A stretch of DNA of 64,000 nucleotides from assembly GCA_038233215.1 (NCBI GenBank), contig JBBSML010000007.1, positions 44,050-108,049 on the forward strand. Direction: 5' to 3'. A program made the translations under genes and the position numbers. Under the pieces are notes generated by a model. It was not told the DNA's origin. It did no database searches and saw nothing but the letters and a program-made list of their open reading frames with translations. This document shows positions 8,457-16,813 of this stretch, piece after piece. Source of the DNA: JACDBZ01 sp038233215 (GTDB taxonomy: Bacteria; Chloroflexota; Limnocylindria; QHBO01). Each line of letters starts with the position of its first letter. The stretch's first letter is position 1.

Positions 8457-9661
8457 TTGGGTGACTCTTCGCGAGACACCAACGCCCGATTCATCGCAGC
8501 AGCAGCTTCGAGGCGCAGCTCCGGGACCACCGCCGCGTAGTGCGACGCCGTGATGGCGATGCCAGCGTGGCCGAGAAGCTCGGAGATGACAGCGAGCGGC
8601 ACGCCCTCCGCGAGAAGCAACGTGGCGGCAGAGTGGCGCAGGTCATGGAGACGGATGGGGGGCAAGGCAAGTCGATCACGTGCGCGAGTGAATGCGTGAG
8701 ACACCATGCCGGGACTGAGGGGTCGGCCCACGGAGTCGGTGAACACGAGTCCCAGGCGATCCTGCCAAGCGGCTCCGGCGGCGGCCCGGGCAGCACTCTG
8801 ATTCGTTCGCTGCCGCTCGAGGGCATCCCGACCGGCTGTCGAGAGCGGGATCGTCCGCCGCGATTTCATAGTCTTCGGATCCGCCATGGTCCAGCGAGAG
8901 TCCCCCGCCTCCGCTAGGGAGCGGCGAACGGTCACGGCAACGTCCGTGACGTCGGACCAAGCCAGCCCCAGCAACTCGCCGCGGCGCAAGCCAGTGGTTA
9001 CAGCAAGCGTCCACAGCGGGCCAAGCGGATCCTCGAAAGTCCCGTCGATAAGGCGGCGGACGTCCGACGCCGAGAGATAGGACACAGGCCTATGCGGAAC
9101 ATAGGGCGGAGCCGCATCGGCCGCGGCGTTGCGAGTCACAAGCCCGCTCCGGACGGCTGCATTCAGCGCCTTGCGGAGAGTCGCCCGAATGTGGCGGACT
9201 GTGAGTGGCGAGACTGGACGCCGCCTGGGCGCCGCAGATATCGAGGCGCCTGTAGCGAGAAAGGAGTCTAGAGCGCGCTCCACGTCCCCCGACGAGACGC
9301 GCTCTACCTGCAGTCGGCCGAGCGCCGGAATCAGATAGCGCCGGACATGCATCTCGCGACTCCGCCACGTAGATGGTCGCACTCTCTGTCGGTCACGCTC
9401 GATCCAATCGGCAAGATAGTCGGCTAGCGAACCGGACCCCGACGGCGCCAGTGCGCCGACGCGGAGCTTGACTCGCAGCTCGTCCAACTTGGAACGCGCC
9501 TCGGCCGAAGTTCGCCCGGAGACCGTCCGCCGCCCGCGAGAGCCGTCAGCCTCGGTCCAGGTAACAGCCCCCCGCCAGCGTCCATCTGCGGTCTGATACA
9601 CGCTGCCCTCGCCTGGCGAGCGTCGTCGGCGCGAGCTTGGAGCGCGAGTGCTGATGTTCAC
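8453..9661 (-). CDS. int: Tyrosine recombinase/integrase
   Basis: Site-specific integrase that inserts the element at its attachment site. The 402-aa protein has an AP2-like N-terminal arm-binding region (EGSVYQTADGRWRGAV), a SAM-like core-binding domain around residues 75-180, and the catalytic domain with Arg226 (TGLRRGE), His339 and Arg342 (HDLRH), His365 (LLGHAG) and nucleophile Tyr375. All catalytic residues are present, so it should be active. The GTG start is 87 bp from the 3' end of tRNA-Cys, the standard place for an integrase that uses a tRNA gene as attB. Confidence 0.95.
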   Translation of the reverse strand: MNISTRAPSSRRRRSPGEGSVYQTADGRWRGAVTWTEADGSRGRRTVSGRTSAEARSKLDELRVKLRVGALAPSGSGSLADYLADWIERDRQRVRPSTWRSREMHVRRYLIPALGRLQVERVSSGDVERALDSFLATGASISAAPRRRPVSPLTVRHIRATLRKALNAAVRSGLVTRNAAADAAPPYVPHRPVSYLSASDVRRLIDGTFEDPLGPLWTLAVTTGLRRGELLGLAWSDVTDVAVTVRRSLAEAGDSRWTMADPKTMKSRRTIPLSTAGRDALERQRTNQSAARAAAGAAWQDRLGLVFTDSVGRPLSPGMVSHAFTRARDRLALPPIRLHDLRHSAATLLLAEGVPLAVISELLGHAGIAITASHYAAVVPELRLEAAAAMNRALVSREESPN

Positions 9662-9747
9662 GTTCGCGATTGTACGCGCATTGCTACCGGCGTTGCTACC
9701 GACACTGCGAAACCTGAACCCGCGGCCTCGTTACCGTGCTTGGATTG

Positions 9748-9822
9748 TGGAGGCGACGACGGGAATCGAACCCGTGTACGCGGTTTTGCAGACCGCTCCC
9801 TAAACCACTCGGGCACGTCGCC
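9748..9822 (-). tRNA. tRNA-Cys (GCA)
   Basis: The cloverleaf has acceptor GGCGACG/CGTCGCC, anticodon stem GCGGT/ACCGC with loop CTGCAAA (anticodon GCA), T-arm GGTTCGATTCC, discriminator T and encoded CCA. Its 3' end faces the integrase gene, so it is the probable attachment site. Confidence 0.95.
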
Positions 9823-9834
9823 ACGCGCTCATTC

Positions 9835-9908
9835 TGGCTGCCCCGCGAGGATTCGAACCTCGGTTCACGGATCCAAAGTCCGCTGTCCTACCGCTAGACG
9901 ACGGGGCA
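9835..9908 (-). tRNA. tRNA-Gln (TTG)
   Basis: Acceptor TGCCCCG/CGGGGCA, anticodon loop CTTTGGA (anticodon TTG), T-arm GGTTCGAATCC, encoded CCA. Confidence 0.95.
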
Positions 9909-9962
9909 ACGCCTCGTCACGCTAGCAGGTCGACAGCGACGGTACCTAGCCGGACGTGAAAA

Positions 9963-10037
9963 TGGAGCGGAAGACGGGATTCGAACCCGCGACCCTCACC
10001 TTGGCAAGGTGATGCTCTACCACTGAGCCACTTCCGC
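9963..10037 (-). tRNA. tRNA-Gly (GCC)
   Basis: Acceptor GCGGAAG/CTTCCGC, anticodon loop TTGCCAA (anticodon GCC), T-arm GGTTCGAATCC, discriminator T and encoded CCA. Confidence 0.95.
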
Positions 10038-10067
10038 CCGCTTGTTGGCCCGATGATACCGCGTTGC

Positions 10068-10143
10068 TGGTGCCGAGGGTCAGAATCGAACTGACGACAC
10101 CCGCCTCTTCAGGGCGGTGCTCTACCGACTGAGCTACCTCGGC
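10068..10143 (-). tRNA. tRNA-Phe (GAA)
   Basis: Acceptor GCCGAGG/CCTCGGC, anticodon loop CTGAAGA (anticodon GAA), discriminator A and encoded CCA. Confidence 0.95.
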
Positions 10144-10218
10144 GCCGATCGTCACTGCCGCATCAGGCGGTCGCAAGGATACCGATGAGGCCTCTCGGCC
10201 GCAACCGCCACACCCGGA

Positions 10219-10896
10219 TCATCGGGGACGCCGATCGAAGAGAATGGTGGCCGCAAGCGCCGCGATGTAGCCGAACAGCACGAGCCCCGCGATCATGACG
10301 ACCAATCCGGTGACCCGTCCACCGAGCGTGACCGGCTCGGCTGAACCCCCGACCGTCGTCAACGTGGCCAAGGTCCACCACAGGACGTCGCCGTACGTTG
10401 CCAGGCCGGGAGTGTTTGCTTCCCCCTCGAACATGAACAGCGCGACCGAGGCGAATAGTGCGACCGTCGCGATGAGCCCGAAGGCGTAACCGGCACCGTT
10501 CCAGTCGAGAGTCCTGCGCACGCTTCGGAGGAGCCGATTCGCTCCTGTCACCAGCCGAGCCAGGCGCAGCGCCCTCAGCGCGTACGCGAGGCGCGCGAGT
10601 CGCAGCACGCGGAAAAAGGGCAGCACCAGCGATATCGCCGTGAGCCAGTGTCGACGCAGGTACGGCACGACGTGAGGCGCGACCGCAAGGCCGAGCGCAA
10701 ACTGGAGACCGAAGAAGCCCCAGATCAAGAGTTGTACGGTGCCCAGCCAGCTCGGGACCGGATCACCCTGCACGGTGAGGATCAGCTCGGTGGCGAGGGC
10801 GACGGCAAAGACGAGCGCGAGGAAGGTCGCCGGGCCATCCAGGAATCGCTCGACCTGCGCCACGAGCCGCGCGCGCGCGACGGGCCTTGGCTGCAC
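10219..10896 (-). CDS. Voltage-gated-type ion channel protein (potassium channel superfamily)
   Basis: Inner-membrane channel subunit of the six-helix voltage-gated cation channel superfamily. The protein (225 aa from the start used here) has several hydrophobic segments, an Arg-rich S4-like helix (RVLRLARLAYALRALRLARL), a pore loop with filter-like TTVGGS and a final helix. The filter differs from the canonical TVGYG, so ion selectivity is uncertain. I placed the start at the GTG overlapping the htpX stop (TAGTG); the longer ORF would overlap htpX by 88 nt. Third gene of the lemA-htpX operon. Confidence 0.82.
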   Translation of the reverse strand: MQPRPVARARLVAQVERFLDGPATFLALVFAVALATELILTVQGDPVPSWLGTVQLLIWGFFGLQFALGLAVAPHVVPYLRRHWLTAISLVLPFFRVLRLARLAYALRALRLARLVTGANRLLRSVRRTLDWNGAGYAFGLIATVALFASVALFMFEGEANTPGLATYGDVLWWTLATLTTVGGSAEPVTLGGRVTGLVVMIAGLVLFGYIAALAATILFDRRPR

Positions 10897-11876
10897 TACC
10901 CGGCGGGCACAGCTGGACTCCTGCCGCCGGCCACATTCTCGAGCGCCCGGATCCGCTCGCCGATCGGGGGATGGGTATCCCACAGTGACGTTGCCCGCTC
11001 CTCGAATGACTTGATCGGGTTGACGATGTAGAGATGCTGCGTTGCGCGGTTGGCGACCTCGAGCACATCGGAATCGTCGCTGATCGTGCGCAATGCGCGG
11101 GCCAGGGCGACAGGATTCCGGGTCAGCTCAACGGCGGTTGCATCGGCGAGGCTTTCCCGGCTGCGGCTGACCGCCGCCTGGACGAGTCGCCCGATGAGCG
11201 GCGCCACGACAGCGAGCACGAGAGCGAGGATGAAGAGGAGCGCCATCGCTCCCCCACCACCGCCGCCCCGGTCAGAGTCATTGCTACGCCGACCGCCGCC
11301 CCAGAACGTGAATCGCAGGAACCAATCGGCGAGCAGGGCAATGCTGCCGACGAGGACACCAACCAGGAGCGTGAAGCGGATGTCGAGGTTGCCGATATGG
11401 CTCATCTCGTGGCCGATCACGCCCTGGAGCTGCTCTCTGTCCAGCTTGTCGAGGAGGCCAGTCGTGACGGCAACGCTGGCATGCTCGGGGTCGCGGCCGG
11501 TCGCGAACGCGTTCGGCGCCGAGTCTTCGATCACCCACAACCGTGGGGGAGGCAATCCACCGGCAAGCCGCATCTCCTCCGCGACGTTCACGAACTGCCG
11601 GTAGCGCTCCACCGGCTGTCCCCGATCAACCTCGCGCGCGCCACTGGTGGCCATCACCAGCGCGTCACCGGCGAAGAAGGTGCCGACGCTCATCACGGTC
11701 GCCACCACGAGCGCGATCACCACGCCGCCCCAGCCGAACCCGGTCGCGTAGCCGATCGCGGCGCCGAGCAGTCCGAGCACGACCACCACGATCGCGACCA
11801 GAAACCAGCTGCGGCGCCGGTTGCGCTCGATCTCGCGGTAGAAGATGGTCGGCGTCGGGCGCCTCTCGGCCGTCAT
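10896..11876 (-). CDS. htpX: M48 family membrane zinc metalloprotease HtpX
   Basis: Membrane-bound zinc metalloprotease for quality control of membrane proteins. The 326-aa protein has two N-terminal transmembrane segments (about 25-42 and 50-70), the zinc motif HEMSH at residues 156-160, two more hydrophobic segments after it and a further Glu in SRESLADATAVE that fits the third zinc ligand. The ORF is open 14 codons further upstream, but the ATG at 11876 lies 4 nt after the lemA stop, which fits an operon. Linkage with lemA is common in bacteria. Confidence 0.93.
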   Translation of the reverse strand: MTAERRPTPTIFYREIERNRRRSWFLVAIVVVVLGLLGAAIGYATGFGWGGVVIALVVATVMSVGTFFAGDALVMATSGAREVDRGQPVERYRQFVNVAEEMRLAGGLPPPRLWVIEDSAPNAFATGRDPEHASVAVTTGLLDKLDREQLQGVIGHEMSHIGNLDIRFTLLVGVLVGSIALLADWFLRFTFWGGGRRSNDSDRGGGGGGAMALLFILALVLAVVAPLIGRLVQAAVSRSRESLADATAVELTRNPVALARALRTISDDSDVLEVANRATQHLYIVNPIKSFEERATSLWDTHPPIGERIRALENVAGGRSPAVPAG

Positions 11877-11880
11877 CGGC

Positions 11881-12459
11881 CTATGCCGAACGCAGGTTGA
11901 CCTCCGGAACCGCGGCATCCGACTCGGCGATCTGGAAGTAATCGCGCTCGCGGAAGCCGAACATCCCGGCGATGAGCACGGTCGGGAAGGTCTGCACTGC
12001 GGTGTTGAACTCCCGGACGGTGCTGTTGTAATGCTGGCGGCTGAAGCCGATCTGGTTCTCGGTCGTGGTCAGCTCCTCCTGGAGCTGCATGACGTTCTCG
12101 TTGGCCTTGAGATCGGGATAGTTCTCCACCAGCGCGAACAGCTGTCGGAGAGCCCCGGTGAGGAAGTTCTCCGCCTGCGCGGCCTGGCCCGCATTGCCGG
12201 GACCGCCGGCCTGGGCGCTCACCGCGGCGGATCGGGCCTCGATGACCTTCGCCAGGGTCTCCTGCTCAAAGTCCATGTACCCCTTGACCGCATTCACGAG
12301 GTTCGGGATCAGATCATGGCGCCGCTTGAGCTGAACGCTGATCTGGTTCCAAGCCTCGTCGACCATGTTCCGCAACCGGACCAGGCCGTTGTACGTGAAG
12401 ATCAGGAAGACGACGATGACCGCGATCGCGATCAGCAGAATGATGACCCACAATGGCAT
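11881..12459 (-). CDS. lemA: LemA family protein
   Basis: Small membrane-anchored LemA protein of 192 aa. It has one N-terminal transmembrane helix (residues 1-22, PLWVIILLIAIAVIVVFLI) followed by the helical LemA domain with the signatures YNGLVRLRNMVDEAWNQI and RRHDLIPNLV. The molecular role of the family is not settled; in several bacteria it is coupled to HtpX-type proteases, as here. An AGGAG lies 11 nt before the ATG. The longer open frame upstream has no support. Confidence 0.92.
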   Translation of the reverse strand: MPLWVIILLIAIAVIVVFLIFTYNGLVRLRNMVDEAWNQISVQLKRRHDLIPNLVNAVKGYMDFEQETLAKVIEARSAAVSAQAGGPGNAGQAAQAENFLTGALRQLFALVENYPDLKANENVMQLQEELTTTENQIGFSRQHYNSTVREFNTAVQTFPTVLIAGMFGFRERDYFQIAESDAAVPEVNLRSA

Positions 12460-12545
12460 TGAGGATGGCTCCTGGCGCTCGGGACGTTTGACGGCGGCAT
12501 CGTACCAGCCGGTGCGTCCCTGCCCTTCGCGCGCGGAGCACACGT

Positions 12546-12692
12546 TCAACACACGGGTGCGGGTTCGAATGGCTCCGCGCGGTCCTCGGGCCCCCGGACG
12601 ACGTGAGGCTTGCCGATCATGTCGTCCGGCGGATCGGCCTGCTCGATGGAGAACACCCATTGCGGGACGTCCTCGAGTGTCACCGAGTCCAC
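12546..12692 (-). CDS. Possible small protein (48 aa), unknown function
   Basis: An open frame between tRNA-Val and lemA has coding-like composition and reads VDSVTLEDVPQWVFSIEQAD with a Pro-rich C-terminus. The GTG start used here follows GAGG by 3 nt; upstream the frame stays open to the tRNA, so the start is uncertain. No family recognised, no membrane segment. It may be a real small gene or the tail of a decayed one. Confidence 0.3.
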   Translation of the reverse strand: MDSVTLEDVPQWVFSIEQADPPDDMIGKPHVVRGPEDRAEPFEPAPVC

Positions 12693-12729
12693 GGCACCTC
12701 GGGTGGCCCCGATGGACCTTGCCCGCTGT

Positions 12730-12806
12730 TGGTGGGCGGTGAGGGACTCGAACCCCCGACCCCCTCGGTGTAAACGAGGTGCTCTGACCAGCTGAGCTAA
12801 CCGCCC
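12730..12806 (-). tRNA. tRNA-Val (TAC)
   Basis: Acceptor GGGCGGT/ACCGCCC, anticodon stem CCTCG/CGAGG with loop TTTACAC (anticodon TAC), T-arm GGTTCGAGTCC, encoded CCA. Confidence 0.95.
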
Positions 12807-13159
12807 GTATCGGTTTCGAGCGTATCACTGTCTTCGTGCGCGGGAGGCGTGATCTACGTGGCGGGCAGGAGCAAACGCCCAATGAAGCGTGGTCCGCCCC
12901 GTAGGGCGAGGCTAACGATCAATGAAGCGTGGTCTCTTGTGCCATTTACCGGTCCGACGGGTCATCTTGCCGACAGGCGCGCGGTTCTGCCTCGTCCGAT
13001 GGCCGATAGCTCCGCACCACGGGTCCCGCGCTCGCGATCCACGAGGGCTCACTCGTTCAATGGCGGATAGTCCCGCACCACGGGTCGCGCGTCGCTGGGA
13101 GAAACGAAGAGCGCCGCTCGCAGCGGCGCAAGCGGCGCATCGGTCTGAAAAGAAGGAAT
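12807..13159. repeat. tRNA spacer with two families of short direct repeats
   Basis: No gene is supported here. A perfect 14-mer AATGAAGCGTGGTC occurs at 12881-12894 and 12921-12934. A second, imperfect repeat of about 36 bp with core GCACCACGGGTC occurs at about 12992-13027 and 13053-13088. Spacings are 40 and 61 bp. No tRNA-like fold was seen in the repeats. Confidence 0.7.
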
Positions 13160-13244
13160 TGGTGCCCAGGCCGGGACTTGAACCCGGATGAGTTGCCTCA
13201 TACGCCCCTCAAACGTACGCGTATACCAATTCCGCCACCTGGGC
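13160..13244 (-). tRNA. tRNA-Leu (GAG)
   Basis: Class II tRNA with long variable arm. Acceptor GCCCAGG/CCTGGGC, anticodon stem TACGT/GCGTA (one G-U pair) with loop TTGAGGG (anticodon GAG), encoded CCA. Confidence 0.92.
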
Positions 13245-13251
13245 CCGAGCG

Positions 13252-13338
13252 TGGTACCGAGGGAGGGACTTGAACCCACACGACCTTGCGGCCACTAGGT
13301 CCTGAACCTAGCGCGTCTGCCTATTCCGCCACCTCGGC
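13252..13338 (-). tRNA. tRNA-Leu (CAG)
   Basis: Class II tRNA. Acceptor GCCGAGG/CCTCGGT (first pair G-U), anticodon stem CTAGG/CCTAG with loop TTCAGGA (anticodon CAG), encoded CCA. Confidence 0.93.
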
Positions 13339-13394
13339 ACGGCCGCAAACGGAGCGTTTCCGATTGCGAGGGCCGATGATATCACGGCCTCTCT

Positions 13395-13616
13395 TCAGTT
13401 CTGCGGCAGCAGGTTGAGCAGGCTGAAGGCGACGAACAGGACCGAGAGCAGGACGGTCATGCGAAACAGGGTCCGCTCGATGCCGCGCCGGCTGCGGTAG
13501 GCAGTCACCTCGCCACCGAAGGCGCCACCCAGGCCGGTTCCCCGCTGCTGAAGCAGGATCGACGCGATGAGCGCGATGGCCAAGATCATCTGGGCGAGAA
13601 GAAGTGGGGCTTGCAT
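13395..13616 (-). CDS. secG: Protein translocase subunit SecG
   Basis: Small subunit of the SecYEG protein-export channel. The 73-aa protein has two transmembrane helices (about 4-22 and 52-70) joined by the Gly-rich loop QQRGTGLGGAFGG, the family signature. It lies 41 nt after gpmI, last in the rapZ-yvcK-whiA-tpiA-gpmI run, the same order as in many Gram-positive genomes. A -10-like TAAACT lies 9 nt before the ATG, so it may also have its own promoter. Confidence 0.93.
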   Translation of the reverse strand: MQAPLLLAQMILAIALIASILLQQRGTGLGGAFGGEVTAYRSRRGIERTLFRMTVLLSVLFVAFSLLNLLPQN

Positions 13617-13657
13617 TGCCGGCGCAGTTTAGCAGAGACGTCCGGTTGATTCGAGCG

Positions 13658-15196
13658 TCAGGGTCGGGTGGGAGCCGGCCCCGGTTCTATGAGGCTCCGA
13701 CCGGTCATCGCCGGACCGGCCGGGATTCCGAGCAGCTGGCACAGCGTGGGCGCAACGTCGACAAGCGACCCATCGTGCAGGCGTTCACGCCGATGAGCCT
13801 CACTGACGAGGGCGAACGGAACAGGCGACGTCGTGTGCTTGGTCTGCGGATCGCCGACGGCGTCGCGCATCTCCTCGATGTTGCCATGGTCGGCGGTGAT
13901 GACCAGCGGTCCGCCCGTGCCGAGTGCGGTGCGTGCCAGACGCCCCAGGCACCCGTCGACGAACTCGGCCGCCTCAACGGCGGCCCGCCAGATGCCCGTG
14001 TGGCCGACCATGTCGGGATTCGCATAGTTGGCCACGATGAAATCGTGGCCGCCGCGCTCCATTGCCTCCACCACCGCGCCGGTGATCGCTTCGGCGCTCA
14101 TTTCTGGCGCAAGGTCGTACGTCGCGACCTCGCGATTGGAAGGCACAAGGATGCGATCCTCCCCCGGAAATGGCTCCTCCACCCCACCGTTGAGGAAATA
14201 GGTCACGTGCGCGTACTTCTCGGTTTCGGCGATGTGCAGCTGTCGCTTCCCCAGACGGGAGAGGTGGGCGGCAAGCGAGTCGGCCTCAACGGGCGGGAAC
14301 GCGGCGGTCACGTCAAGATCGTTCGCAGACTCGTACTCGGTCAGCGTCGCCAACGATACACGTGGTGAGGCGCGACGGTCGAACTCGGCGAAGTCCCGGG
14401 ACGCCAGAGCATGCGAGAGCTGTCGAGCCCGATCGGCGCGAAAGTTGAGGTGAACCGCAACGTCTCCGCTCTCCATCCGCATCGCGCCGTCGAGCGCCGT
14501 GGGCAGGATGAACTCGTCGTTCTCGCCCCGCGCATACGCGTCCGCTATCGCATCAGTCGCCGACGCGGCGCGCATCCCTTCGCCGCGGACGATGGCCTCG
14601 TACGCGCGCTGGGTCCGGTCCCACCGGTTATCGCGATCCATGGCGTAGTAGCGGCCACTGACGGTCGCCACGCGTGCATGTCCGTTGAACCGCGACTCCA
14701 GCGCAGGAAGGAACTGGTCGGCGGAGCGCGGCGGCGTATCGCGCCCGTCGGTGAAGGCGTGAACGAGGACGCGATCCGCCGGAAGTCCGGCCCGATGCGC
14801 GAGCTCGACCATGGCGACGATGTGCTCGTCGATGGCGTGGATTCCTCCGGGGCCGACGAGGCCCATCAGGTGCAGCCTGCTTCCCCGCGTGAGCACGTCG
14901 CGACATGCCGTCACGAGCGCCTCGTTCTCGAAAAAGCTGCCGTCGGTAATGGATGCATTGATGCGCGGCAGATCCTGGAGCACCCGAAAGCCGGCTCCCA
15001 GGTTCAGGTGACCGACCTCGCTGTTGCCCATCTGGCCCACCGGCAGACCGACGGCCTCCCCCGATGCCTCGAGCCGGCAATGCGGCCACTCGTCGAGCAG
15101 CCGGTTCCAGTTCCACATCGCTGCCGATGCGAGCGCATTTCGCGCGGGGTCGTCGCCGATGCCGAACCCGTCGAGAACGATGAGCGTGACCGTCAC
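13658..15196 (-). CDS. gpmI: 2,3-bisphosphoglycerate-independent phosphoglycerate mutase
   Basis: Glycolytic and gluconeogenic enzyme interconverting 3- and 2-phosphoglycerate in the cytoplasm, dependent on manganese. The 512-aa length is typical of iPGM. Metal motif LIVLDGFGIGDD sits at the N-terminus, the phosphoserine nucleophile is Ser59 in MGNSEVGH, and the C-terminal ITADHGNIEEM supplies further metal ligands. Its start overlaps the tpiA stop by 4 nt, so the two glycolytic enzymes are translationally coupled. Confidence 0.96.
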   Translation of the reverse strand: MTVTLIVLDGFGIGDDPARNALASAAMWNWNRLLDEWPHCRLEASGEAVGLPVGQMGNSEVGHLNLGAGFRVLQDLPRINASITDGSFFENEALVTACRDVLTRGSRLHLMGLVGPGGIHAIDEHIVAMVELAHRAGLPADRVLVHAFTDGRDTPPRSADQFLPALESRFNGHARVATVSGRYYAMDRDNRWDRTQRAYEAIVRGEGMRAASATDAIADAYARGENDEFILPTALDGAMRMESGDVAVHLNFRADRARQLSHALASRDFAEFDRRASPRVSLATLTEYESANDLDVTAAFPPVEADSLAAHLSRLGKRQLHIAETEKYAHVTYFLNGGVEEPFPGEDRILVPSNREVATYDLAPEMSAEAITGAVVEAMERGGHDFIVANYANPDMVGHTGIWRAAVEAAEFVDGCLGRLARTALGTGGPLVITADHGNIEEMRDAVGDPQTKHTTSPVPFALVSEAHRRERLHDGSLVDVAPTLCQLLGIPAGPAMTGRSLIEPGPAPTRP

Positions 15197-15951
15197 GCCA
15201 GGGCCGCCGCCCGCAGGATGGGGGCGAATTGGTCCGGCTTGAGCGACGCCCCACCAACGAGCGCGCCATCGATGTCCGGTTGCGCGAAGAGCTCAGCTGC
15301 ATTCTCGGCCGTCACGCTGCCGCCGTACTGGATCTGTATGGCATCCGCAGCATCCGGATCGGTGTCGCGCAAGATCTGACGAATCTGCGCGCACACCGCT
15401 TGGGCATCCGCGGCCGACGCCGCGTCTCCAGTGCCGATCGCCCACACAGGCTCGTACGCGATCACCAACCCGGTCTCCCCGAGTGCCGGGAGACCGGCGA
15501 TCGCTGCGCGCACCTGGCGATCGATGACGGCCACGGTCTTGCCGGCACGGCGTTCCTCCGCCCGCTCCCCGATCGCCGCGATCGGGCGCAGCCCGTGGGC
15601 AACCGCGCTGGCAACCTTGCGCCCGACCCGATCGTCGGTCTCCGCGTCATACAGCCGTCGCTCCGAATGGCCCAGAATGACGAACTCGGCCAGTCCGTTC
15701 AGCATGAGCGGGCTCGTCTCACCGGTGAACGCGCCGCGCTCCTCGAAATGCATCGTCTGCGCGCCGATGGCGATCCCATCCCGCCCGACCGCACGATGCA
15801 CATCGGCCAACCAGATCGCCGGTGGGCAGATGACGGTCGTGACGGAAGGCGCCGCGCGTGCGCCTTTCTGCACGGCGGCGGCGAGCGCGATCGCCTCCTC
15901 GACGGTCGTCGGATTCATCTTCCAGTTTCCGACGATGATCGGTGGCCGCAT
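15193..15951 (-). CDS. tpiA: Triosephosphate isomerase
   Basis: Interconverts dihydroxyacetone phosphate and glyceraldehyde 3-phosphate. The 252-aa TIM barrel has the catalytic residues Lys11 (GNWKMN), His95 (ILGHSERR) and Glu167 (AYEPVWAIGTG), plus the phosphate-binding YGGSV near the C-terminus. Start overlaps the whiA stop by one base (TGATG) and its stop overlaps gpmI, placing it mid-operon. Confidence 0.97.
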   Translation of the reverse strand: MRPPIIVGNWKMNPTTVEEAIALAAAVQKGARAAPSVTTVICPPAIWLADVHRAVGRDGIAIGAQTMHFEERGAFTGETSPLMLNGLAEFVILGHSERRLYDAETDDRVGRKVASAVAHGLRPIAAIGERAEERRAGKTVAVIDRQVRAAIAGLPALGETGLVIAYEPVWAIGTGDAASAADAQAVCAQIRQILRDTDPDAADAIQIQYGGSVTAENAAELFAQPDIDGALVGGASLKPDQFAPILRAAALA

Positions 15952-16805
15952 CAGTCCTCCGCATCCCCGGCAAGCTCGATGAGCCGTCGAAGGCGATGAT
16001 TGGTGGCGGAGCGGCTGATGCCGATGGCCCCGGCAAGGGTGTCAAGATCCGCATCCGGCATGAGACGCCGCTGCGCGGCCACCTCGCGCAGCGATGGTGT
16101 CAGGCGCGGCAGCATCCCGCCGCGCTCGAGCCGATCGATGGCGCGCAGCTGAAGGTCGGCCGCGTGCACGGTCCTGCCGAGGTTGGCCCCTTCGGCGTTG
16201 ACCACGCGGTTCAGTCGGGCCCGGACATCGCGACCGACACGCTGGGTTTCCAACTCGAGCACGCCACGGTTTGCGCCCACGAGGCCGAGCAGGGCCGCGA
16301 TCTGGTCCTGTCCTTTGAGGTATACGACATGCGCTCCCCGCCGCGCCGCAAGCAGGCCGCGAATGTCCATCTGCGCCAGGAGCGCTAGGAGCGTTTCCGC
16401 GGCATCGGCGCTGCGCAGCACGAATTCGACGTGCGATCCTGATCGACCGAACGAGATCGACCCGGATCCGAGGAGGGCACCCCGCAGGAATGAGCGGCGG
16501 TCGCACGCGGGAGCCTCCTCCCACCGCCATGTGCCCAGCTGCTCGCGCGAGACTGCCACGACGATATGGTGACGCGTCCCCGGATGCCGGCCGCGCTCCC
16601 CGGCGGGTAGGACACGCGGTGCGTCGGCGCGGACCCCCAGCGAGCCTGCCAAAACGACGGCTGTTCGTGCCGTGGCGTGGTCGAGCGTGCGCAGGCGATC
16701 GTCGACGCTTCCGTGCATGAGGCCGAGGAGCTCGGCTCGCCGGCAGCAGGGCCGCGCGGGCTGGATGCGGGCGAGCTCGCCCCGCACCTCACCAGCGAGG
16801 AGCAC
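15951..16805 (-). CDS. whiA: DNA-binding protein WhiA
   Basis: WhiA-type protein with an N-terminal LAGLIDADG-like fold and a C-terminal helix-turn-helix. It is a developmental transcription factor in Streptomyces and a cell-division and chromosome-segregation factor in Bacillus. The 284-aa protein starts (GTG) with LLAGEVRGELARI, the usual WhiA beginning, has CDRRSFLRGALLGSGSI near residue 100, and ends with the HTH RLMPDADLDTLAGAIGISRS. The order rapZ-yvcK-whiA is conserved in Gram-positives and supports the call. Confidence 0.93.
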   Translation of the reverse strand: MLLAGEVRGELARIQPARPCCRRAELLGLMHGSVDDRLRTLDHATARTAVVLAGSLGVRADAPRVLPAGERGRHPGTRHHIVVAVSREQLGTWRWEEAPACDRRSFLRGALLGSGSISFGRSGSHVEFVLRSADAAETLLALLAQMDIRGLLAARRGAHVVYLKGQDQIAALLGLVGANRGVLELETQRVGRDVRARLNRVVNAEGANLGRTVHAADLQLRAIDRLERGGMLPRLTPSLREVAAQRRLMPDADLDTLAGAIGISRSATNHRLRRLIELAGDAED

Positions 16806-16813
16806 GGGTGCGC

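Larger units (their letters stand above)
5181..9747. mobile_element. tRNA-Cys-associated integrative element (right part)
   Basis: The module runs integrase, HTH protein, ribbon-helix-helix protein, excisionase-like protein, DUF3631 ATPase and serine recombinase, with start/stop overlaps at four of the five joints. The right boundary is the 3' end of tRNA-Cys. The left boundary was not found: no second copy of the tRNA 3' end was seen by eye down to base 1. The restriction-modification genes may therefore be cargo of the same element, with the left attachment site outside the window. The start given here is only the leftmost gene that clearly belongs. Confidence 0.7.

Noticed and set aside
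1..9747. Second tRNA-Cys 3' fragment marking the left end of the element
   Set aside because: No convincing copy was seen by eye left of the integrase; it may lie outside the window.
12610..12795. 61-aa plus-strand ORF across tRNA-Val
   Set aside because: Its C-terminus is the well-known false peptide produced by reading a tRNA gene backwards.
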